DNA of 33,356 bases from an uncultured Verrucomicrobiota bacterium (GTDB lineage: Bacteria; Verrucomicrobiota; Verrucomicrobiia; Opitutales; Opitutaceae): assembly GCA_913058185.1 (NCBI GenBank), contig CAJXQX010000045.1, positions 1-33,356 on the forward strand. Direction: 5' to 3'. The notes under the pieces were generated by a model, which searched no databases, had not been told where the DNA came from, and saw only the letters and a program-made list of their open reading frames with translations. Position 1 is the first letter of the stretch, and every line of letters begins with the position of its first letter. Below are positions 24,515-33,351 of the stretch, piece after piece. Made by a program: the position numbers and the translations under genes.

Positions 24515-25712
24515 TGATCACCGGAGCACTTATTGCGGGTTGTACCGTTCTCGTTTTATCGGGATTGATTTTTTGGGCGAATCCTCGGCGCCCGACGAAT
24601 CGTGCGGTGGTGGTTTGTTCACTCAATGTGGCGGCGTGGTTACTAAGTATCCACTTTATGGTTTCGGTATCAGTTGAAGAAGGCTTGCCTTGGATGCGGC
24701 TAACCACGGCCATCGGTGCTTTGATTCCGTTTTATCTGTGGGTGGTCAAAGAGACGATTTCCAATCAGGTATTTTCCCGAAAAGACATCCTGAAAAAAGG
24801 GAAAGTGGGATATTCGCATGTGCGTTGTTGTGCGTGATGCCATTCACTGAGTGGTTTATTCCGGAAGGCTCTACTGCTAGTAACCGTCTGTATGGTCCCG
24901 CTTATTTTTGTTATATTATTGGATTTATTCTGCTGTGTTTAATCTTGGCTCAAAGAACATTTTCCCGAGTTAAAACGATTACAGGATTAGCTAAGATTTA
25001 ATTACAGATATGGTTGCTAAGAGGGATCTTAGCGTGCCTTACCGTGATACTATTGATGGTGATTCGTTCTGTCTTGGGGATTACGCTGAATTTCCAAGTA
25101 GCGGTAGTTTTTGCATTTTATGCGTTCACTACTTTTGCCATCACTACGCATCGAATTTTCGATGCGCGTCACATTTTGATGAGCGCTGCCCAGCGGGTGG
25201 TTTTACTGATCGTTGTAACGCTTGGCGCGTGGATTGTTCATACCGTTTCTTCCAGTTATCTGCCTTCTTCTGCGTCGTTTATTCTAACCGTGGTTACCAT
25301 GTTGTGGCTTGCTGGTTGGGTAAACTCTAAGTTGGATGTTTGGTTGATGCGCTACCCTAAAGCGGTTCAGGCCAGACTGGCAGCGTTTGAAGCAGCTCAA
25401 AGTGAAATTCGCTTCACTGAATTGAGACATGCATTTGAAAGTGTGCTCAACGGGTGGGGGCAAACGGATCGCTCAGTATTGATGATCGATGAGGGTCAGG
25501 AACTCACTGATGAGAAAATATGTGTTCCCAAAAATAGTGGCATTATCACGGCATTGAAAGAAGCCGATTGCGCACGGAGTGGGGGATTGGGTCAGGGTTA
25601 CTCATATCTGATATCGTTCCTGCTAGGATGGTCTGGATTTGATCAAGGCATGTGCGGGTATGCCAGCACCGCGCACCAAGTAGTGGAGACCCGTTTGGCC
25701 GGACATTGCTAA
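24511..25712 (+). pseudogene. Membrane histidine kinase remnant (7TM sensor), frameshifted and truncated
   Basis: The first part (MMITGALIAGCTVLVLSGLI, then FWANPRRPTNRAVVVCSLNV) and the following helices match the N-terminal multi-helix sensor of HisKA_7TM-type kinases. The frame shifts at about 24801-24810 (GTGGGATA; one more G restores KVGIFACALLCVMPF). It then meets TAA at 24999-25001 (after GLAKI), and continues as LQIWLLRGILACLTV through more helices (RIFDARHILMSAAQRVVLLI) and a GAF-like start (RSVLMIDEGQELTDE). No H-box or ATPase domain follows; the frame ends at 25712, 4 nt inside the convergent ABC ATPase gene. It is non-functional as it stands. Confidence 0.78.
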
Positions 25713-26686
25713 TTCTTCTCGAAAAGGTCGGCGATGACGTCCTCGAGAGGGACATCTTCGATCGTGATGTCAGCGACCGGTCCTTGAGTGAGAATTTCCT
25801 GAGAGACCTGTACGACTTGAGTGCTGGGTGCGCGCACGACGATCTTGCCCAAGTCCTCCCGAGTGGTGATGCCGTAGGCAGATTTCCACTCGGTGGTGAA
25901 TGAATCGTTTTCGGGCAAAAATGTGACGATCTTTTGGCGGGTGCCGGCCGAGCCGGTTTCCAAACGATCGAGATCGCCGTCGTAGATCTTTTGTCCTTTA
26001 TGGATGACGATGACGCGTTCGCAGAGTTCCTGGATGTCAGCCATGTAGTGGCTAGTCAGAAGAATCGTGACCTTGTGGCGTTTGTTGTAAGCCCGCAGGA
26101 AATTTCTGACTGCGCGTTGGGAAACCACGTCGAGCCCAATGGTCGGTTCATCCAAGAAGAGCACTTTTGGGCGATGGAGTAGGGCGGCGATTAGCTCCAT
26201 CTTCATCCGTTCGCCCAGGGATAGCTCGCGCACCATCACGTTGAGCTTTCCCCGCACGGCTAAGAGATCGACGAGTTCATCCAACGTTTCCTGCCATTGC
26301 TCAGCGGGAATGCGGTAGATGTGCCTCAGAAGCAGAAATGACTCGATGGCGGGGAGGTCCCACCAGAGCTGGTTCTTTTGACCGAGGACCAGAGCAAAAA
26401 TACGACGATAAGCATTCTCGCGTTTGGTTGGATTGAAACCAGCCACGGTGGCGGACCCGCTCGTGGGATAGATCAACCCCGCGAGCATTTTTAATGTCGT
26501 AGTCTTACCGGCCCCATTGGGGCCGAGAAAGCCAACGAATTCACCCTCCTTGATCGAAAACGAAACATCCTTGGCTGCGGCTAGTTCTTCGAACTCACGT
26601 TTGAATAACCCCTTCACCCCACCCCAGAAACCGGGCTGCTTCTTGTAGGTGCGGAAAGTGCGGCTGAGTTTGTCGACTTCGATCAT
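25709..26686 (-). CDS. ABC transporter ATP-binding protein (ABC-2 exporter type)
   Basis: A 325-residue ATPase. Walker A GPNGAGKTT (55-63), signature LSLGERMK (155-162), Walker B VLFLDEP (175-181), D-loop and His switch (LLTSHY) are all intact. The N-terminal YKKQPGFWGGVKGLFKRE segment and the C-terminal domain (IVTFLPENDSF through IEDVPLEDVIADLF) place it with the ATPases that work with two ABC-2/DUF990-type permeases. No permease gene is adjacent on either side: downstream is the kinase remnant, upstream a methyltransferase. It may be orphaned by a deletion or may use permeases encoded elsewhere. Confidence 0.88.
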   Translation of the reverse strand: MIEVDKLSRTFRTYKKQPGFWGGVKGLFKREFEELAAAKDVSFSIKEGEFVGFLGPNGAGKTTTLKMLAGLIYPTSGSATVAGFNPTKRENAYRRIFALVLGQKNQLWWDLPAIESFLLLRHIYRIPAEQWQETLDELVDLLAVRGKLNVMVRELSLGERMKMELIAALLHRPKVLFLDEPTIGLDVVSQRAVRNFLRAYNKRHKVTILLTSHYMADIQELCERVIVIHKGQKIYDGDLDRLETGSAGTRQKIVTFLPENDSFTTEWKSAYGITTREDLGKIVVRAPSTQVVQVSQEILTQGPVADITIEDVPLEDVIADLFEKN

Positions 26687-26730
26687 GCGAGGGTGCGAAT
26701 TGGATCAGGCGAGCTGAGGCTGACAATCGC

Positions 26731-27492
26731 TTATTTCCACAACACGACGAAGGACTGGTCTTCGCGTTGGAAAAAGAAGCGCCGAAAGGCGCGAAGCACG
26801 CCGAGTCTGAAGCGGTTGCGTAGGTCGCCACTGGATGTCGCCTTTCGATAGCTGGGGCGATAGATCGTGCGGAGGAAGTCCCAGGGTTCGGGAAGTCTCA
26901 GATGCCGCCGAAATCCAGCTTGCTGTCCAAGTGAGATAATCTTGGCGATCGGCATGTCCTTTTCGTGCACACCAAATTCCTCGACCGCTTTGCGTGAGGA
27001 TTCAGTTCCGCCGTGACCGGACCCCGGCTCGAAAGCGATCAACATGCCATCCGGTTTCAGGATACGGTAGGCATTCCGCAACGCGCCGGCCTCGTCTTCC
27101 GCATGATGGAGGGAAGAGAAAAAGATCGCGGCATCAAAGGAAGCATCCTCGGCCTCTAGGCTCTCGTAGTCCGCGACTTGAAAATCCAATCTCGGTAGGT
27201 TTAGCGCATCACGCTGCTGGCGACCGGCGGCGATGGCATCTGGTGAGATGTCCACGCCGACTACATCGAAACCGCGGCGGGCGAGCATTATTGAGAGCCA
27301 GCCCACGCCACAGCCGAGCTCGGCTACCCGCGCGGGTGGTTCGCCCAGAAGGTGGAAGATCGCGGTGATGTTGCCGAGATCCCACTCACATTTGCGATCG
27401 GTGAATGGCTTACCAAACGCGCGTTTGATTTCGGCGTCGCCGACACGGGCGTAGTATTCGCGCTCTCCTTGTTTGGGATCGGGTTGAGCCAT
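26731..27492 (-). CDS. Class I SAM-dependent methyltransferase
   Basis: A 253-residue methyltransferase. Motif I is VAELGCGVGW (56-65), followed by VVGVDISPDAI (acidic residue for ribose), FQVADYESLEAEDASFDAAI (motif II region) and FFSSLHHAEDEAGALRNAYR, then LKPDGMLIAFEPGSGHGG. The last third (HLRLPEPWDFLRTIYRP) is not catalytic. The substrate is unknown; similar proteins act on sugars, lipids or small metabolites. It lies 44 nt upstream of the ABC ATPase gene on the same strand, so the two could be co-transcribed. Confidence 0.85.
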   Translation of the reverse strand: MAQPDPKQGEREYYARVGDAEIKRAFGKPFTDRKCEWDLGNITAIFHLLGEPPARVAELGCGVGWLSIMLARRGFDVVGVDISPDAIAAGRQQRDALNLPRLDFQVADYESLEAEDASFDAAIFFSSLHHAEDEAGALRNAYRILKPDGMLIAFEPGSGHGGTESSRKAVEEFGVHEKDMPIAKIISLGQQAGFRRHLRLPEPWDFLRTIYRPSYRKATSSGDLRNRFRLGVLRAFRRFFFQREDQSFVVLWK

Positions 27493-27671
27493 ATCGCGGA
27501 TGCCATACAGATTTCCGAGCGGGTCAACCCCCAGCGGCTTTTCTGTTGGGACGATGCTGGTGAATAGGGAAGGGAAGTCAGGAATGATGGATGAAGGTGG
27601 TGGTAGAGAATGCGGAGATTGTTGGTTCAGATGGTAAACGTCAGAATTGTCGCAGGTATAAATTGTAATTT

Positions 27672-28097
27672 TTGCGAGATTGGCGGCTGCCGATTTGGGT
27701 CCGACCGCGGTTCGACGATGGGACCTACGCGAAGTTGGATCATGATCGATTGCCCCTGCTTTTGGATTGGCTCGATCAAACCGTGGCCCATCTGAAGGAG
27801 CGGCAGTTGAAACAGGAAAATACTCCCATGGTGCATAGCGTCAGACATGCCCGGTTGCTACGGGTCATGGCGGGCATCTCATTGCGAGAAGATAAGTCGT
27901 TTCCGGCTGCGGCAGTATTGGTGGGTTTTGTTCAACTGAGTTTGGATGTCGCGTGGGGTGAGCGCGAGGCGGGAGATGTGGTCGAATTGATATTAGTCGG
28001 GACGGACCGAGGTTACTTTTTGATCGATCCTGCAACCCGCACCATGCGTCCTTACGATAAGAACCTACAAGGGCTGACAAAGTGGGTTCATTTGTGA
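27672..28097 (+). CDS. Hypothetical protein, possibly 5'-frameshifted
   Basis: A 141-residue frame opening with TTG, RDWRLPIWVRPRFDDGTYAK, later GYFLIDPATRTMRPYDKNLQ. The sequence looks like a real soluble protein but no family was recognised. The TTG is a doubtful start because a stop lies only one codon upstream in this frame. One additional T in the T5 run at 27668-27672 would join it to an upstream frame starting at ATG 27610 (MRRLLVQMVNVRIVAGINCN), giving 162 residues. A 15-nt inverted match (27639-27653 with 28306-28320) brackets it. Confidence 0.5.
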   Translation: MRDWRLPIWVRPRFDDGTYAKLDHDRLPLLLDWLDQTVAHLKERQLKQENTPMVHSVRHARLLRVMAGISLREDKSFPAAAVLVGFVQLSLDVAWGEREAGDVVELILVGTDRGYFLIDPATRTMRPYDKNLQGLTKWVHL

Positions 28098-28389
28098 AGC
28101 ACGATGGTGGTCCAGAGCTATTGAGTTTAAATCGAACTTAATCGTGGTGAGAATTTGCGGCTGATCCAGGTCTCTATTTAATGCCGATTTCGGTCACGTT
28201 GAGGATCAAGAGAGTTTCTTGACGAGAGTTCCCAACCGTTGTTTCAGCAGGTCTTTCGTTGGGTTGGGCGCATGGAAATTATCAGGTTTAATGCTGGTGA
28301 CACCCGCGACAATTCTGACGCCACAGTGGCATAGCGGAGAGTTAGCGACTGAGGTTGCTTGTGGGGGTGACTCGGTGCTTGATGGTAGC

Positions 28390-29318
28390 ATGCTTCGGTT
28401 GATCAAGATTCTGTTGGGACTGACTCTGGCGTGGCTAGGAATGGTAGCAGCGGAGCATCGCACTATTCCGGCGGAGGTATTTTGGGAGAGTGGGTTTCCG
28501 TGGTTGGCGTCGGAGGACGTGGCGGGGGCTGAGCCCTTCGAGATTCCCGTTTATCAATTAAGCTATGCGTCGTGTTTGGAGAGCTTTACGGCGATTCTGA
28601 AGGGGGAGGAAGAGCCGTCGCCTTTGTTTTTTTGAATACGGCCAAGTTGCCGGATCGTGAGATTGCGCATGCCTTGATCGCCACCGTACTGGCGCAGTCC
28701 GAGGGAACGGAGCAGAGGCGCGTATTTCGGTTTTTGCTGGGGGCTTTTATGGCGTCGCTCGAACTCTATTTGAATGATCCCGCGCAATGGCGGGAGACTT
28801 GTCTCGAGGCTTGGGGGGAGGGACCCGTGGCGCCTACCGATCCTCGGCCATGGGCTCAGGCGTTGAACGGGCTGCACGGGCACAATGGATTGCTCGGTTG
28901 GCTCGATGTCTACCAAACCCCGGCCTGGTTGAGTATGGCGGAGGAATCGCGCCGAGTGCTTGCTGACGAGGACCTGGATGAGGCTGGCCGCCAGTTCCGT
29001 ATGCTCATGGTAACGGAGCCTTCACTGCAGCCGAATTTGGAAGAAGATCCGGTGCGGGTGCATTCGATTCAATTCAATCCCGGCTTCGCGGTGGATGCTG
29101 GAGAATGGACCGAACTTGTGACCCAAATGGAGGAAGGCGCTTTGTGGCTCTGGGTCGAAAACCGCGCCACGGATTCAAAGCTCTTAAAGCAATGGCGCGC
29201 CGAGGTGGAGTCGTTGCCCGATCTCAGTTCACGGCGGGGGTATTTTCTTAAAACCTTCCGAGGTGTGGCGGAGTGGCGGAAGAAAGGGAAGTGGTCGTTG
29301 TTGAATTTCCTAAAATAA
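28390..29318 (+). pseudogene. Secreted hypothetical protein with 1-nt frameshift
   Basis: From ATG 28390 the protein begins with a signal peptide (MLRLIKILLGLTLAWLGMVAAEHR) and continues FWESGFPWLASEDVAGAEP up to ESFTAILKG. It then leaves frame at the G5 run near 28600-28606. The frame one base off continues RAVAFVFLNTAKLPDREIAH through about 230 residues to 29318 (KGKWSLLNFLK). Adding one G gives 930 nt, exactly 310 codons. The mature part is helical and acidic with several Trp; no family was recognised. In the present sequence only about 80 residues are translated, or an unlikely internal start (TTG/ATG near 28572) gives the C-terminal part without a signal peptide. Confidence 0.65.
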
Positions 29319-29507
29319 AGACGCTAAACCCTCTATTAACCAAAATGATCTGGCCGGATGTTCGTAATACGAAAATCCGCATGAGGATCATGCCCCGGAA
29401 TCCAAATGGTTTTAATGATGGCTCTTGGAGGTGAAATCACTGCCACACCTGAAGGCGCGACGACAAATTCGCAGAGTTGATACACTTGTCCGTAATACGA
29501 CGATAGG

Positions 29508-29750
29508 ATGCATCAAATAATAAATGTTAATTCCGAAGCGCCCAAAGATATCAAAAGAACGTTTTTGGTTCCTAAGTTTAGCTGCAAACGTGGGGATACA
29601 TCTACGGTGATTTTGGCGAAAACTAGGCGATTGGATCTCGTCGCTCCAGAGCCCGAGGAACCAGCCTTTAAACTTTTGGTCGGTGGAAAGGGAGGAGTTT
29701 GTTCGGGAATCAACCTGGATCTGACGTCCGAGTTATCATCGGAGGAATAG
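29508..29750 (+). CDS. Doubtful small ORF
   Basis: An 80-residue frame starting MHQIINVNSEAPKD, preceded by GATAGG, with a Glu-rich end (SELSSEE). No family recognised. The opposite strand is also open over the same stretch and gives an equally plausible peptide with one internal TGA, so the coding strand is uncertain. Low confidence that this is a gene. The preceding 189 nt (29319-29507) hold no supported plus-strand gene. Confidence 0.22.
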   Translation: MHQIINVNSEAPKDIKRTFLVPKFSCKRGDTSTVILAKTRRLDLVAPEPEEPAFKLLVGGKGGVCSGINLDLTSELSSEE

Positions 29751-29846
29751 GAAAGGGAAACGGGAAGGCAGAGCTTGGGCGATCGGGCGGCGTAGCCCTA
29801 TAGATTCATTGTTCATCAACGGGTGGGGGTTAGTCGTGATCAGGGA

Positions 29847-30676
29847 TCAGGCACCGGACCCTGATTGTAGGTGCGAGGCGATCTCGACGACCGGAGCGGT
29901 CCAGATCGAGTCGCGCTCCTGATCGAGCCACGCGATCAATTGCCGGTGGACTTCGTCTTCCACAAATAGCCCATGGGTGCCTTCGCCGACGCCGTGGAAC
30001 ATGTAAATAACCCACTCGCCACGGGAACGTGCGTCTTCAATTTCCGCGCGTAGTTGGGCGAAGGTTTTACCGTCGCCGTTGAAGTGACCGAGACGGGTGA
30101 ACGCGGGTTGGCGCGGATCGACCGGTCGCTCGGTGATGGTGCCCCGGGCAGCAACGAATAACTCATCGAGAATCGGGTCCATAGGTTGCTCATCGTCGCC
30201 TCGGCCGATGGTGCAGTTGTTGCCGTAGTTGCGCGGTTTCCCGCCATCCAACAAATCGAGCAACAGATTAGCCACCCTCAGTTCATCGCGGAATCGGCCG
30301 GACGTGTAGTCCGCGAGATCGTAATATTCGGGTGACCTAATCTCGAAAATCTCGATACGTCGGCAGGGGTGGAAGAGCGAATGATTGCCCAGTTCGTGAC
30401 CCGCTGCGGCCACGATTTTCCAAGCCTCCGGGTTTTGATGGTGAGGGCTGAGAGGTAAAAGGTTCCCCGCAAACCGTGTTTTTCCAGAAGCGGTGCGACC
30501 TCACGATGATGCACCGGCACGCTGTCGTCGTAGCTCAGAGAAACCGCACACTGTGTGGCATCAGGCCAAAGGTTGTCATCGGTTTCGGCTGTGGTCTGGG
30601 GCGATTGAGCGAAGAATGCGGGAAGACCGCCGACGGCGAAAACTAAACCGGCGAGCATCGGAATTAGGGGTTTCAT
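29847..30676 (-). pseudogene. Polysaccharide deacetylase family protein with 1-nt frameshift
   Basis: From ATG 30676 there is a signal peptide (MKPLIPMLAGLVFAVGGLPA), then NodB-type motif SLSYDDSVPVHHREVAP (Asp pair of motif 1) and GLRGTFYLSALTIK. The frame is lost at the A4 run 30436-30433 (minus strand). With one extra A it reads NPEAWKIVAAAGHELGNHSL and then FHP, which holds the HxxxH metal motif, and continues to VIYMFHGVGEG and the stop. The corrected length is 831 nt, 276 residues. The family removes acetyl groups from polysaccharides or peptidoglycan, or is inactive. The intact form would be a periplasmic or secreted metal-dependent hydrolase. Confidence 0.75.
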
Positions 30677-30804
30677 CGCAGTCGGGTCTACTGGTTTTTC
30701 AGCCCGGGCCAAGAGGAGACTAATTGAATGGGAAACTGATCGAACTTCGCCTTAGATCCTATTGGAGACGGCTGGGTCCTCACAGGATCGACGGCGGGAA
30801 GAAA

Positions 30805-31104
30805 GACAACGGAGGGAGCGTTGTCCTATCTTGAGGGCGAGAACGGTAGGAACATGGAGAGGCGAGGCGGGGTTTTGAGACTGGGAGACTGAACTCTGAA
30901 ATTGACGAAGTGTAGCGGAGGTCGCTGACCTCGGGGCGGTGGGGTAGGATTACCGGGGTCGGCGATTCTGGCTACAGCCCAACAAAAAATTCGGACACAA
31001 AAAAACCGCGACCAGTGAGGGTCGCGGGTTTTCGCTAATTTGCCGGAACCGGGGTCATTCGCCGTCGCACAAGGCTTTGGCGGACATAGCGACCGCGGCT
31101 ACAG
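30805..31104. repeat. Cluster of REP-like hairpins (families B and D) downstream of pnp
   Basis: The gene-free stretch 30677-31116 contains several palindromes. Family D: GACAACG-gagggag-CGTTGTC (30805-30825). Family B: TGTAGCG then GAGGTC-gct-GACCTC (30911-30932); a relative on the minus strand at 30977-30952 (CTGTAGCCAGAATCGCCGAC); and a third on the minus strand at 31104-31080 (CTGTAGCCGCGGTCGCTATG). All family B members share a (T)GTAGC head followed by a GTCGC or ATCGC core. The pnp terminator lies among them. The remainder of this stretch shows no coding signal. Confidence 0.6.
30999..31028 (-). terminator. Intrinsic terminator of pnp
   Basis: Read on the minus strand, an 8-bp GC-rich stem CCGCGACC / GGTCGCGG (31027-31020 and 31013-31006) with a 6-nt loop is followed by seven T residues (31005-30999). 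It lies about 90 nt after the pnp stop. The mirror A-run upstream makes the stem longer still. Confidence 0.8.
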
Positions 31105-31116
31105 TTTAATCGAGTC

Positions 31117-33351
31117 TTACTCGGACTTGGGCTCTTCGCCTGCGTCGTTGCCTTCTTCGGCTGGGGCTTCGGGAGCTTCAGGAGCGGCCTCATCGGCGCC
31201 ACCTTCAGCTGCCTTTTTCTCCTCGAGCTCAGCCAAGGCGGCCTTGCGGGAGAGACGGACCTTCTGGGAGCGCTCGTCGATGCCGATGCACTTGACGGTG
31301 ATCGAGTCACCAACCTTGCAGACATCCTCAGTGCGGCGGACCCGGAAGTCAGCCAGTTCGGAGATGTGGCAGAGGCCTTCTTTACCAGGCATACATTCGA
31401 CGAAAGCACCGAACTCCTTAGTGCCGGTTACGCGGCCTTCGTAGATCTTGCCTTCTTCGATTTGGGAACCGCCACCGCAGAGGGCATCGATTTCCGCAAC
31501 CGCGCGGTTCATGGAGTCCGCGTTGTTCGAGTAGATGAACACCTTGCCGGAGTCGTCATCGGAGATGTCAACTTGAGCGCCGGTCGTTTCTACGATGCGG
31601 CGGATGGTCTTACCACCAGGTCCGATGAGAAGACCGATCTTCTCTGGGTTGATCTGGATGGTTTGGATGCGAGGCGCGAAGGTGCTGAGGTCCTTGCGAG
31701 GAGCAGGGATGGACTCGAGCATCTTCTTCAAGATGGCAACGCGAGCGTCGCGACATTGGTGGACCGCCTTCTTGGCGATGTCGTGCGGCAGGCCCTTGAT
31801 CTTCAGATCGAGCTGGAAGCCCGTGATACCTTCGGTGGTGCCAGCGATCTTGAAGTCCATGTCTCCGAAGTGATCTTCCTCACCGAGGATGTCGGTGATG
31901 GTTTCCCACTTGCCGGAAGTTGGATCCTCAGGGTTCTCACAGATGAGACCACAGGAGATACCGGCAACCGGAGCGATGATTGGCACACCAGCGTCCATGA
32001 GGGACAAGCAGCCGCCACAGATCGAGGCCATCGAGGTCGAGCCGTTGGAGGCCATGAGCTCGGAGACGACGCGGATGGAGTAAGGGAATACATCCTCAGC
32101 AGGGAGCACAGGAACGAGCGAACGCTCGGCGAGGGCACCGTGACCGATTTCGCGACGGCTTTGACCACCGAAGCGACCGGCTTCACCCACGGTGAAGGGG
32201 GGCATGTTGTAATGGAGGATGAAGGACTTGGAAGTCGCACCACCGGTGAGGCCGTCCATGGACTGAGCTTCCTTAGTCGGTCCGAGGGTGGTGAGCACGA
32301 GGCCTTGGGTATCGCCACGTTGGAACAGGGCGGAACCATGAACGCGGGGGAGAACGCCAACTTCACAGTCGATTTGGCGGAGATCCTCGGACTTACGGCC
32401 GTCGGCGCGCTCGCCCTTGGTGAGGACGGTCTCGCGGTAGGCGCGTTCTTGGAGATCTTCGAATACGACGGAGAGGTCGACATCGGTGCAGGTGCCTTCG
32501 CCGAGCTCGGCGTTAACGGCGTCCTTGGCCTCGTCTTTGATGACTTTGAGGTTGGCGCTACGCACGGGACGGTCGAAACCGAAGATAGCAGGACCAATAC
32601 GATCGCCGGCAACCTTCTCGATGATGGCGCGGGCTTCAGGGGAAGCTTGGACGAGATCGAATTTCTTCTTCTCCTTACCGGCCTTCTCCTTGAGCTCTTC
32701 AATAGCGGTGATGATCGGTTGGATGGCAGCTTGGCCGAACTCGAGGGCCTCGATGAAGCGCTCTTCCGGGATCTGGTCAGCAGAACCTTCGATCATGAGC
32801 ATCTTGGTCTTGGTGCCGACATAGATCAGGTCGAGGGAGCTGGAGAACATCTCTTCAACCTTTGGGTTGGCGACGAACTTGCCATCGATCTCGGCAACAC
32901 GCACCGCGCCGATCGGTCCATCCCAAGGAATGTCGGAGATGGCGAGAGCGGCCGAACAGCCGTTGAGCATGAGGATGTCAGACTCGTTGATTTGGTCACA
33001 CGAGAGCAACAGACCGATGAGTTGAACCTCGTTGAGGAAGCCATCGGGGAAGAGCGGGCGGCAAGGACGATCGCAGAGGCGGGAGGTGAGAATTTCCTTT
33101 TCGGAAGGGCGACCTTCGCGTTTGAAGAAACCACCGGGGAAACGACCGGCTGCGGAGAATTTCTCGCGGTAGTCGACGGTCAGGGGAAAGAAGTCCTGAC
33201 CTGGGCGCATGGTGGTGGCGGCGGTAGCCGACACGAAGACCTTGGTCTCGCCCTGAGTTACGGTGACGGCGCCATTGGCGAATTTCGCCATGTCACCGGT
33301 AGTGAAAGAGAGTCCCAACTCGGCGACTTCTACGGATTGCTTATTATTCAT
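31117..33351 (-). CDS. pnp: Polyribonucleotide nucleotidyltransferase (PNPase)
   Basis: A full-length 744-residue PNPase with start ATG at 33351, 5 nt from the window edge. Order: first RNase PH domain ([20 protein letters not shown]), helical linker, second RNase PH domain with the catalytic acidic block [16 protein letters not shown], then KH domain with [11 protein letters not shown] and S1 domain ([20 protein letters not shown]). The tail is Ala/Glu-rich and acidic. PNPase degrades RNA 3'-to-5' using phosphate and can add 3' tails (EC 2.7.7.8), often in the degradosome. Its own promoter and leader, and any rpsO upstream, lie outside the window. Confidence 0.97.
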   Translation of the reverse strand: MNNKQSVEVAELGLSFTTGDMAKFANGAVTVTQGETKVFVSATAATTMRPGQDFFPLTVDYREKFSAAGRFPGGFFKREGRPSEKEILTSRLCDRPCRPLFPDGFLNEVQLIGLLLSCDQINESDILMLNGCSAALAISDIPWDGPIGAVRVAEIDGKFVANPKVEEMFSSSLDLIYVGTKTKMLMIEGSADQIPEERFIEALEFGQAAIQPIITAIEELKEKAGKEKKKFDLVQASPEARAIIEKVAGDRIGPAIFGFDRPVRSANLKVIKDEAKDAVNAELGEGTCTDVDLSVVFEDLQERAYRETVLTKGERADGRKSEDLRQIDCEVGVLPRVHGSALFQRGDTQGLVLTTLGPTKEAQSMDGLTGGATSKSFILHYNMPPFTVGEAGRFGGQSRREIGHGALAERSLVPVLPAEDVFPYSIRVVSELMASNGSTSMASICGGCLSLMDAGVPIIAPVAGISCGLICENPEDPTSGKWETITDILGEEDHFGDMDFKIAGTTEGITGFQLDLKIKGLPHDIAKKAVHQCRDARVAILKKMLESIPAPRKDLSTFAPRIQTIQINPEKIGLLIGPGGKTIRRIVETTGAQVDISDDDSGKVFIYSNNADSMNRAVAEIDALCGGGSQIEEGKIYEGRVTGTKEFGAFVECMPGKEGLCHISELADFRVRRTEDVCKVGDSITVKCIGIDERSQKVRLSRKAALAELEEKKAAEGGADEAAPEAPEAPAEEGNDAGEEPKSE

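Noticed and set aside
30805-31104. CRISPR array
   Set aside because: The repeated hairpins differ in length, orientation and spacing and do not form regular repeat-spacer units.
31803-32702. 299-codon Ser/Arg/Pro-rich minus-strand frame
   Set aside because: It is an out-of-frame shadow on the same strand as pnp, which has intact domains throughout.
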